Shown here in pieces: positions 8,601 to 18,100 of a stretch of DNA of 64,000 bases. A model generated the notes under the pieces. The model had not been told where the DNA came from. It saw nothing but the letters and a program-made list of their open reading frames with translations, and did not search any database. Both the position numbers and the translations under genes were made by a program. Source of the DNA: Rhizobacter sp. Root1238 (GTDB lineage Bacteria > Pseudomonadota > Gammaproteobacteria > Burkholderiales > Burkholderiaceae_C). Positions within the stretch are counted from its first letter, which is position 1; every line of letters starts with the position of its first letter. The stretch spans positions 78,404 to 142,403 of the forward strand of contig NZ_LMDM01000004.1 in assembly GCF_001425825.1 (NCBI RefSeq), in the 5' to 3' direction.

Positions 8601-11600
8601 GCGACCGCGGCGCGGTGCTTGTCTTCTTCCTGCTCGCGCTGCTCGGGGCTCATCTCCCCGAGTTCGCTGCGCTCCTCCAGGTCGCGCGAATTCCAGTCGC
8701 CGCCGCGCATGCTGGTGTACTCGGCCTCGGCGGCGTGCACGGCGTCGGCGTCGCCTTCGCGGCGCGCGTCGTCGATCTTGTCCTTCATGCGCAGCGCGTC
8801 GGCCGTCGCGGCATCGCCCTGCAGCAGCGCGTCGAACACCTTCAGGTCGGTGCCGTCCAGCGCATCGCGCACCTTGTCCTTCAACGCCGGGTCGGAGCGG
8901 GCGAGCTCGGCCGCCTCGGTGGGCGAGAGGTTGCGCATCGTGCTCTCGATGCGCGACTCCTCGTCGTTGTACCAATGCATGGAGGCCTTCAACTCCGCCT
9001 TCGCGCCGCCGACGGCGTCGCCGGCCAGGTACTTGATCGCCGCGGCGTAGTCGTCGCTGTTGACGCCGAGGTACCAGCCCAGTTCCCAGGTCAGCGTGCG
9101 GCCCTTGTTGATCGCGCCGGGGTGGTCCTTCACGTCCAGCGCGTGGCCCTGCGGTGCGGTCAGGCCGTGCAGCCCGCCGGTCACGGCTTCTTCCTTCACC
9201 GAGCCGGCGAAGGCGCCGCGGAAGGCGGCATGCACGTCGTTGCCGTGCTTGTCGAGCAGGCTGGCCACCTTGGCACCCATGTTGTCGAGTGCGGGCTTGA
9301 AGAGCTCATCGGCCTTGGCGGATTGCTCCAGCTGCTTGACCTCTTCGTCGCATTGGCCGGTGATGCCCTTGGGGCCGTCGCCGCTGCCTTTCTTGCCGTC
9401 GCTGCCGGGTGAATCCTTGCTGCAACTGGTGCAGGCCTCGCCGCCTCCGTCCTTGCCGTCCGGGTTTCCAGGCGGCGGCTTGGGCTGCACGCCGGTGAAC
9501 ACGCCGTCCAGCGAGGCCTGGGCCTGGGCCTGGCTTTTCGCGAGCGACTCCTTGAACAGCTTCTGCGGGGCCGCCATGCAGCTCTGCGCCGCAGCGGTGA
9601 CGCTGTCGCGCAACTGGACGGCCGACTTGGCGAAGGCGGCGATCCGCTCGCCCTGTTGCTGCTCGCCGCCGGTGGCCGCCTGCGACATGCCTTGCAGCGT
9701 CGCATCGACCTGCGTGCTGCGGCTGGTCGCGAGGTCGTCCTGCTGCTGTGTCTGGTCGGCTTCGAAGCGTTCGCGGCTGCCGGCGCTGCGCTCGCGCACC
9801 GAGGCGCCGGTGGCGGCAAGGCCGCGCTGCAACGGGCCCGGTCCGGTCTGCGCGAGGCGGCGCACGGCGGCGGCACCACCGCTCAGGCCGGTCGCACGCA
9901 GGTTCTGGCCGAAGCCGTGCACGCTGCGCCAGTAGCCGGGCAGCGCGCTGCGGGCCGCGCCGTGGACCGAACCGACGGCCCCCTTCGCGCCGCGCAGCGC
10001 CCCGCCGAGCACGGCGCGGGCCTGCGCGGTCAAACGGCTGCGGGCGGCGCGCTGCTGCGCGCGCAGCTGGTGCAGCAGCGCGGCGCGCATCTGCCGCAGG
10101 TTCAGCTGCGCGGCGGCGAACTGCGTGGCCAAGCCTTTCTTCGCCTGCTTCAGGGCCTTGCCGACCGACTTGCGCCCGGCGTCGAAGGTCTGCTTGCGGT
10201 TCGAGTCCAGGCCGCCGCGGTAGCCGCAACCGGCGTTGCACAGCGTGGTGCTGCTGGTGCTGGTCCAGGCCTTCATGACCTCGGTGTTGTGCTTGCCCAG
10301 CTCGTCGATCTGCTTCTTCGCCAGCGGTGGGATGCGGGGCTGGTAGCGCTCGTTCTTCGCGCCCTGCAGCGCCGACGAGGCGCCCTGGATCGGGTACCGC
10401 GTGGCGCGCTGGTCCGACCATTTCTGGATCGAATCCAGCGTCGTCTTGAGGGCCGCCGAGGCGCGCCCGGTCTCCTTCGCGAAGCGCGCGTTGTGCGAGC
10501 GCTCGAGCGTGCCGACGTTGGCGGTGATCATCGCCGAGGCAGCGGCGTCGTTGGCGTTGATCGCTCCCCAGGCGCTGTTGGCCGCCCGCTGCAGGCTGGT
10601 GCCGGCGTCGAGGAAGCTCGACTGGAGCGCGAACTGCGCCTGGCTGGCCTGCGCGTCGGCTTCTTCGCAGAGGCGGTCGGACTGCGCATCGAGCTGCGAG
10701 ATGCCCTCGACGTGCTGCTGCGTCACGGTGTCGGCGGTCAGGCCGTAGCGGTGCGTCATCCACGCGGCGACCTGGCCGGTCTCTGCGGCCAGTGCCGCCT
10801 GCTCGCGGTGCGCCTCGCGGTGCAGGTCGGCATAGGCACTGCGCGCCGCCTCGCGGGCCGCGTCGACCGCCTGCGGGTCGCTGTCCGGTGCGGACGGGTG
10901 GGTGGCGGGTCCGGGCGCGCGCTTGCCCTCGTCCTTCTTCTTCGGCTCGGCGGGCCTGGCGGCGCTGCCTTCGCGGCGCGGCAACACGTCGGCCGGCAAC
11001 TCGGCGTCGGCCTGCCATTCCATCTCCAGCGCTTCGGCATCGAAGCTGGTGGGTACCGCGAGACCGGTGTCCTCCGACGGCCTGTCCGGATCGGGCTCGA
11101 CCTCGCCTTCGGGCTGCTCCTCGCCGTCGCCTTCGAGCCTGCCAGCCAGGCCGCCGGCCGCGGCGCCCTTGGCGGTCTTGCCCTTGTCCTTGCCGTCGGC
11201 CTCGCCCTTGCCGGCCGGCTTGTCCCTGGCCTCGCCGGGGCCGCCGGGCTTGGCCGCGGCCTTCTTGTCCTGCTTCTTGTCGTCCTTCCCGTTGTCGGCC
11301 TTCTTGTCGCCCGGCGACTTGGCGTCTGCCTTCTTGTCTTGCGTCGGCGTGGCCGCAGGGGGCGTGGCAGAAGGCGGTGGGTGCGACGGCGTCGCAGCAG
11401 GCACGGTGGCCTTCGGGGGCGGCGCAGGCGGGGCCAGCGGCGTCAACGCGGCAACGGCTTCCGTGGCCGAGCTCATCGCGACCGGCGCCGAAGGCGTGCC
11501 CGGCGTGCGGCCGGGCGCGTCGTCGGCGGTCGGCATGCGGCGCGCCGGCCTGCCGACGGCGTCGGGCGGCAGCGGCGCCTGCCACGTCGCCCCCAGCGGT

Positions 11601-11770
11601 GCGGGCTGCGGCTGCAGGTAGCGCGGCAGCGGGGCCGGCGCCGCGGCCGGCCGTGGCGTGGCCAGGCCGTCCGGCGCGGGATCGGCCTGCACGTGGGCGG
11701 GGGCCGGTCGGCTCGGCGCGGCAACGCGCCCGGCGGGCGCGGGTGCACGGCGCGTCGCCAGCCGCGTCAT
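2684..11770 (-). CDS. Giant multidomain eCIS cargo / polymorphic-toxin-like protein (3028 aa)
   Basis: Probable effector of the injection system, encoded 4 bases after the AAA+ ATPase. Approximate order: Pro/Ala-rich disordered head (1-140); Lys/Asp-rich low-complexity stretch (143-215); long helical region with two Cys clusters (LCNAGC near 508, CTSC near 776); two segments spaced like annexin repeats (about 930-1000 and 1265-1330, the second with GTNEELMF and ELSGDDR); Gly/Ala-rich hydrophobic stretch (1445-1500); a duplicated module (1790-1975 and 2206-2394); between the copies a nuclease-like domain (2050-2180, VDSYVPGEEIISRK); a methyltransferase-like remnant (2408-2600); a charged coiled coil (2625-2693); and a phosphoribosyltransferase-like end (2780-2900, VLGVKRGGAFLAE and VDFYMGGVFAGE). 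The disordered charged head fits eCIS cargo-loading signals, and the size compares with Afp18 (~2400 aa). Domain names are from motif resemblance only. Start ATG 11770 is the first after the preceding stop. Confidence 0.88.
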   Translation of the reverse strand: MTRLATRRAPAPAGRVAAPSRPAPAHVQADPAPDGLATPRPAAAPAPLPRYLQPQPAPLGATWQAPLPPDAVGRPARRMPTADDAPGRTPGTPSAPVAMSSATEAVAALTPLAPPAPPPKATVPAATPSHPPPSATPPAATPTQDKKADAKSPGDKKADNGKDDKKQDKKAAAKPGGPGEARDKPAGKGEADGKDKGKTAKGAAAGGLAGRLEGDGEEQPEGEVEPDPDRPSEDTGLAVPTSFDAEALEMEWQADAELPADVLPRREGSAARPAEPKKKDEGKRAPGPATHPSAPDSDPQAVDAAREAARSAYADLHREAHREQAALAAETGQVAAWMTHRYGLTADTVTQQHVEGISQLDAQSDRLCEEADAQASQAQFALQSSFLDAGTSLQRAANSAWGAINANDAAASAMITANVGTLERSHNARFAKETGRASAALKTTLDSIQKWSDQRATRYPIQGASSALQGAKNERYQPRIPPLAKKQIDELGKHNTEVMKAWTSTSSTTLCNAGCGYRGGLDSNRKQTFDAGRKSVGKALKQAKKGLATQFAAAQLNLRQMRAALLHQLRAQQRAARSRLTAQARAVLGGALRGAKGAVGSVHGAARSALPGYWRSVHGFGQNLRATGLSGGAAAVRRLAQTGPGPLQRGLAATGASVRERSAGSRERFEADQTQQQDDLATSRSTQVDATLQGMSQAATGGEQQQGERIAAFAKSAVQLRDSVTAAAQSCMAAPQKLFKESLAKSQAQAQASLDGVFTGVQPKPPPGNPDGKDGGGEACTSCSKDSPGSDGKKGSGDGPKGITGQCDEEVKQLEQSAKADELFKPALDNMGAKVASLLDKHGNDVHAAFRGAFAGSVKEEAVTGGLHGLTAPQGHALDVKDHPGAINKGRTLTWELGWYLGVNSDDYAAAIKYLAGDAVGGAKAELKASMHWYNDEESRIESTMRNLSPTEAAELARSDPALKDKVRDALDGTDLKVFDALLQGDAATADALRMKDKIDDARREGDADAVHAAEAEYTSMRGGDWNSRDLEERSELGEMSPEQREQEEDKHRAAVAKALGKMVPDADVAQAAGPNGVAAMSDEERAAAYVTRDIQVYVGGGEGAPPEPVTMSITGANKDLATAILLHGNKSVEAQAARLGVEIERKGDDPKALNVDTAVFDERFTPDNPQAGPKEKADNEARRAQARDKRAQILLLAGQKYAGAEAPPKDFKPDAARPLDDPRVAEAREKLGAKFTDRFGEDKLGADLVKGLMKDERPSATTNSLAMQHAMYSHWGTNEELMFRFSERMTRVEIEQMRTQFRTDTGKDLDAEMGLFGKGPFFSELSGDDRLRMERAMLGVPVNDKEKLEAAVFAIQQQKRETGLLGKFLASGSDGEKSMEATEQNLYQAAGVKPGDFTVEGHLKGGGLFDNGGNYTGKDKDRFVSGTANALQVAQNYQAVIDSYADIATTGIAILGAIAAAAITVATGGAAGPLIAAAVVAGLASMGANYAIKGGRYGWEQAAVDLGMTAVQAVTAGVGAQLGAAAQVASKGAQAATQASRMITSLARIFTGNPVVDQIIIGAITSSIGTLGSTALQEQTWEKGPGHAVGALFEALLKGALTGAATAAVSQAIEVGAGLGPKLQALSAEGGPAAALRAVALRGAGRALIAGTGGMVGKGTEILFDKATGKFHGRGEDALWEVGKAGLHSAVQGFGEGSSEAVGQRFHNASMQRLEADISAERKGRGMEPLEPRALTEAAHDLALLNLAGGNDGLARAIHLDHVATHGGIHATVATMHPEPVVLDSMRAELLRHVPPELHAGFGEVPIRVLPEAEFRALTRSESGSVVTLIHDGKPSVVIREGTPISRLADEGPHLMQAHEGPARARVARLDEAALAHWDSLPVEAQLDLYRNKVGLEIEAHEQIARSTDEAVARGELDPRQAALEQARNDTTLRNLRERLVEVEAIGPQQRAAMESGAAAKPQYLEQPARLFSKESAPRANAGFSTEEIQAVRQQHEGEHEHDARPARPGETEEPHPTVPHEPPESTDGKRLFDRTQQQVDEQQARMDRGNTFNNEQEVRHPHNEVYIDIGSNGKRVRVDSYVPGEEIISRKYTQLAELSEAHAIGYINELIEKYPRGAVISDVPSNHANGLAGRTLQGEYVLQVAEQLTPVPREVLQNAHNAGVTIRDPEGRVYSLEHPEGSGRPGLRASASEPEQHAAEMQQALLRHVPEALHAVLGDTVIEVLPEHTYNRQFGSEHSGAVTLMQDGRPYVVMREGMPISRLADEGPHLVQAHDETTSARVAMHDEAEMRRWNSLSVERQTELYRNKLELEILAHEQIGRSLQEESPQGLDEQHQRDFEAGRNRNTLDNLRARLTELGEITSAGAARTPAQADTLNERLSQPARLFSKEASPKMEQRPVVFEPFSGPSLKSAQELQQRHPGAEVVTSEASRPPPASEVEHFEAGGGRFIGERFGESLPDNSVDQMHVRFPLPHSKGSEMAIGPHQMAAHPGKNIFEVAMAMQAGIESITNLGPHALRTLKPGATMEVVFHEGEIAGELAKLQGRVWTDPGTGERFRLEAVGPAQRQQRSEVAPHSGHGLIEMGVDLTEVNVVKLRKVREGAPAGEPPPSSSSNPTASSAARAPSEQERAEGRSGRAGRKQQERLERNQRAEQRQLKTEREAAQRQAMQERQASAAIETAARRAAVEEGRVGPGEDLHQRIGAVAAALDVPVDQLARAIRHFTDDLGGSGRRLDAQEVIDSLRNRVRDGQPPRYGELETWVAQSVLEQNALAVQMMREHIAQVKPDAVLGVKRGGAFLAEMLSRGVSGFPETVQVPKALIQRPGKADIELRIPHLETEIRARIAAGQSTFAIVDFYMGGVFAGELQSMIRRIVATRPDVRFEVMWMRETHGFERLALHPERPNPMKPTREDLERGVVFTGRLHDGKLLLQGPGVLLPGLKGTGDNLVQLRATEFPVDLVLGDDMNKVMAATATDPIRIFDRHGSIVNEIPAGTPDPSTGQPLRTTKDILVRLIEDPGFNDEDREGK

Positions 11771-11774
11771 GGGT

Positions 11775-13696
<1,922 letters not shown>

Positions 13697-13700
<4 letters not shown>

Positions 13701-15157
13701 GGTGCGTGGCGACGGCGGAAACCGTCGAAATGAAAGCCGACGACGCGGCCGTACCACGGCAGCCAGCCGGGGTCGATGTCGAGGCCGAGGCGTCGCACGC
13801 GCAGGTCGATGTCGTCCAGCGTGAAATGCAGGTCGGCATGCGTCGCGCTCACCCCCAGCCGGGCCGGCCGCAGCACCAGGCGCCGCAGGCCCAGCCGGCC
13901 GGCGCGCCACAGCCAGCGCCGGGCCTGCGCGAGCCACTGCTGCGCATCGGCATCGTGCGCGGGGTCGGGCAGCGCGAGTGCCAGTTGCCAGGCCGGGTCG
14001 TCCGCGGGCACCGGCAGCCGCCGCAGCGCTGCGTGCAATACGCGCTGCGGCAGCGCAGCGTCCGATGCCTGCCGTGCGGCGATCCCCAGCCGCGCCAGCA
14101 CCGGCAGCAGGAACAGCAGGCCGCCGCAGGTCGTCGCTTGCAGCCAGGGGGCCGGATCGTGCGCGATCCGGCCGAGGTCCGGCGGCTCGCTGTGCTGCGG
14201 CGTCGGCGCCGCGAGGGTGGGGGCGTGGCCTTGCTGCGGGTCGAGGCGGGCCCGCGGCGCAGCGTCCTTCGATGGCGGGGCGGTTCCTTCCGGTGGGCGC
14301 GCAGGCGCCGCGCGGTGCGCTTCGCCTGGCGCCGACCCGGTCTCGGCCGATGCCGGGACGGCTCCCGCGACCTGCGCTTCGCCAGGCCGGACCGGCGTGG
14401 CCGTGGGCGTGGGCGACTGCGCTGCGGACTCCGCGGGCCGTGGCGGCGTTCGCCGCGACAGCGACGGGGCGCCGGCTGCCACGGCCAGCAGGCTGCGCAG
14501 CCAGCGCGGCAGGACGGCATCGGCCCGCAGGCCGTCGTGTGACGGCCTGGGCGCGTCGCGCGGCGGCGCCGCCGCGTCGCGATCGTCAACGAGTGCGATC
14601 GACAACTGCAGCAGCAGGCCCGCGCCTTCGTCGGCCGTCAGCGCGGCGGCCAGCGAACCCGCGGCTCCCGCGCGCACCATCGCGGCCACCCAGGCCGGCA
14701 CCGCGCTGCGCGCTTCCGGCAGCGCCGCCAGCGCCAGCAACACGCGCCGCCACTGCGCGGCCAAGGCCAGGCCACGCTGGAACTCCGGCACCGCGAGCGG
14801 CCAGTACCAGGCATCGCACGCTGCGCCGCGCTGCAGGTGCGAGCCCAGCTGCGTGCGCGCGTCCAGCGGGCTCGCGAAGCAGACGACGTCCGCGTCGGCC
14901 GCCGGCGGTTCGCCCGTGGCCGCGGCGACCGCCGCCGTCGTCGCCGCCAGCTGCCGCTCGATCAGCATCGACAGGGCCTGCGGCCCGATGTCGTGCGCGA
15001 TGCGCCCCAGCGCCAGCCGCCGCACGACCATCACGCGCGCATCGTCGCCCGGCAGGCTGGCGCAGCGCAGTGCGTCCTCCAGCCTCGGCAGCAGGCGCGC
15101 CACCGCGGCCTCGCTCGGGGCGCGCAGCTGCAGCCGGTGCACGGTGCGCTGGCTCAT
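13697..15157 (-). CDS. Probable eCIS tape-measure-like protein (CIS_TMP type)
   Basis: A 486-aa protein whose N-terminus (HRLQLRAPSEAAVARLLPRLEDAL) and central LLFLLPVLARLGI resemble the family annotated as contractile injection system tape measure protein, which sets tube length. About residues 200-320 are a Pro/Ala-rich linker. The C-terminus (LHFTLDDIDLRVRRLGLDID, PWYGRVVGFHF) is compact and conserved-looking. It overlaps both neighbours by 4 bases (ATGA) and sits directly before the ATPase, the position of Afp14 in Afp/PVC loci. The sequence is divergent and lacks an obvious long coiled coil, so the functional call is moderate. Confidence 0.7.
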
Positions 15158-18100
15158 GGCACGCGGAACAGCGTGCGCGTGGAGGCCTGTGTTCTCAGGC
15201 TGACCATCGCGCTGCTGTCGAAATGCACCCGCACGTCGTCGCCCAGGTCCACCCTGTCGGCGGCCGTGTGGATCACGCGCGCCGAGATCTCGGCCGAGCC
15301 CAGGTCCTCGACCAGCGCGCGCGCCACCAGCGCGTCGTTGCGGTACAGCAGCGCCTGCATCCCCACGCGCAGCGGTGCGGCATCCAGCACCGCCAGCGGG
15401 ATGCGCAGGCCGGTGCTGATGCCGGTCACCGGCCGCGCCATGCGCCCGCTGACGATGCGGTCGACCGGCGCATGGCTCGCGAGCAGCAGGCACATGCGCA
15501 CCACGTCGTTGACCAGCGCCACCGCCTGCGGCACGTTGTCGACGATCTGCGCGAACAGCCAGTCGACATAGCCCTGCATCTGGCGCCGGTCGATGTAGCC
15601 GATCTCGGCCCAGCGCGGCAGGCTCGACAGGTTGCGCAGGTTGGGTGCGGCGTCGAACTCCGACAGCATCTCGGCCCATTGCAGCCGCAGCACCGCCGGG
15701 ATGCCGGAGAACTCGGCATGCAGGCAGCTGACGACGCTGCGCATGTTCTGCAGCTCGGTGGCCGCCGCGCGCGCCACATCGGCCCGGCCATGCCCGCCCT
15801 CGGCCAGGTCGGCAAAGCTGACCACCGCCTCGGCCTGCACGCGCACCGCCTGCCAGGTGCTGGTCGCGACCGCCGCGATGTTGAAGCCCTGCATCGCGCT
15901 CAGGCGCGGCGCCAGGGCCTCGACCTGGCGCGTGGCGACGCGGGCGATGCCGAGCGCCAGCGCATTCGCATGGACGGCCGGCTGGATGAATTGCGGCAGC
16001 GCGATGCCCGACACCGCCCGCAACTGCGCGCTCTGCATCAGGCGCAGCATCGGTTCCAGCCGGTCCAGCTGCTGCAGGATCAGCGGCGCACGCACGAACC
16101 AGTTGCTCGGCGCCTCGCGCAGCACGCGCAGCATGTCCATCAGCTCGTCGGGCGTGTCGGGGTGCTCGCGCAGGCAGGCCGGCACCGGCGCGTCGAGCAG
16201 GCCCGGGTCGACCGAATGCGTCGGCGTGGCCAGCAGCGTGTCGGTCTCGCGCGGGCGGATGTAGGCAACGAACTTCACGTCCTCGTCCAGCACCTTGGCG
16301 CGCCGCGCGTTGACGGCGGCGATGCGCTCCTGCTCCTCGCTGATCAGCGCACGGGCCACACTGACGTCGTGGCGCGCCTCGGCCAGGTCGTCGGCCACCT
16401 CGGCGAGGCGGGCCCGGCTGGCGTCGTTCTCGGTCTGCAGGTCGTCGAGCGCGGCATGCGCGCGGGTCAGCGCATCGCGGTAGGTGACCAGTCGGGCTTC
16501 CAGCTGGCGCAGGATGGAGATGGTCACGTCCGACAGCGCCACGGTCTGCGTGAACATGGCCGCTTCGTCGACCGAGACGGCATTGGCCGGCGGCAGCACC
16601 AGGGGCGGCGGGCGCGTCAGCGCATCGAGCAAGGCCGGGTTGGTGCGGAACTCCATCAGCTTGCGGCTGGTGGCGTTGCTGCCGGCCAGGAACGGGTCGC
16701 CGGGCAGGCCGGGGATGTTGAAGCCGTCGAGCAGCGCCGGCACCTCGCCGCTGTCCTCGGTCATGAACTGGTCCAGCAGCGTCAGCAGCGAGTTGACGGT
16801 GTTGCGGCGATTCAGCAGTGCGTAGTCGCGGGCCTCGGGCGACGGCGGGTTGCGCAGCCGGTCGGCGATCGCGGTGGTGCGCACCTCGGACGCGCCGATG
16901 ATGGGGGCCGAGTAGACGATGGGCAGCGGCGCGCGCGGTTGCAGCAGCACGCGGCCGGAGGTGAGGGGCCGCGACGAGAGCAGGTTGGAGCGGGGCGCCA
17001 CGCGCACGTCCTCGAAGCTGCCGTTGATCGCCAGGTTGGTGTTGATGGCCAGGCTGCTCGCGGCGGCGAACACGGTCGGCGCCGACGGCGGGGCGGCGGA
17101 AGCGACGGTCGCCGCGTTCAGTGCCAGCCCCCGGGTCAGCGAGGCCGAGGCCTTGACGGTGCCGAGGTAGTCGCGGATCTGGTTCTGCACCACGATCGCG
17201 CTGTCGGACTTGGCGATGGCGGCGAGCATCGGCGACACCGCCAGCCGCGAGGCGTCGGTGGTGCTCATCGTCAGCTGGCGCATGCGGTAGATGTCGACCT
17301 GCATGTGGGCGAAGCCGAAGTCGGTGATGTCGTCGGCGCGGTCGATGCGCGTGCGCAGGTAGTCGGCAAAGCCGGACAGCCCGCGCAGCAGCAACTGCGA
17401 CTGCTCGTGGCCCGACAGCTTCCTGATCAAGGGGTCGCTGACCAGCTCGGTGTAGATGCGCACCGTGCCGATGCGCGACGACGGCGTCGGCGTCAGCACG
17501 CCGAGGTTGTTCTGCGGCACCAGCGTCGCATTGAGCAGCGGCGAGTACGGCGGGGTGGTGGAGGTGCGGTTGACGATGCTCAGCGGCCACAGGCGCTGCG
17601 GCACCGTGGGCGTGGCGGCGGGGTAGCGCACGAGCTCGCTGAACGCGACGGCGCCGTCGAAGGCCAGCAGCCGCACGCGCACCAGCAGTTCGCTCGCGAC
17701 CTCGGCGAATGGAGGCACCGGCAGCGTCAGCTGGACCCAGCTGCCCGATTGCGGCAGCGCTCCGGCGCGCTCGGCGGACGTCACCGACTTGAAGGCGCTG
17801 GACGTGGCTGCCAGCTGCGCCAGGTGGTTCTCTCCCCAGAAGGCGAAGCGCGTCGTCTCGGGGGCGGTCGGGCTGACCTTGCCGACCACCACCGAGAGCA
17901 GGGAGCGCGGTGGCGTCAGTTCGTCCAGGTAGACCCAGATGGAAAGGCGGTCGCTGCCGTTGGCGGCCAGCGTGACGCCGTTGAAGTCGCCCACCGTGTG
18001 GCCCCGCCAGCCGGCGGCGTTGGGATAGTCGATGTTGAAGCCGCTGATCGGCACGGCGCGCGTCTGGGTGCCGGGGGTGGAGAAGACGTCGCCGTCGGTG

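Noticed and set aside
4760-9412. A 1550-codon plus-strand open frame opposite the giant cargo
   Set aside because: Same reason: low-complexity Arg/His/Leu translation antisense to a gene with recognisable motifs; no ribosome binding site context.
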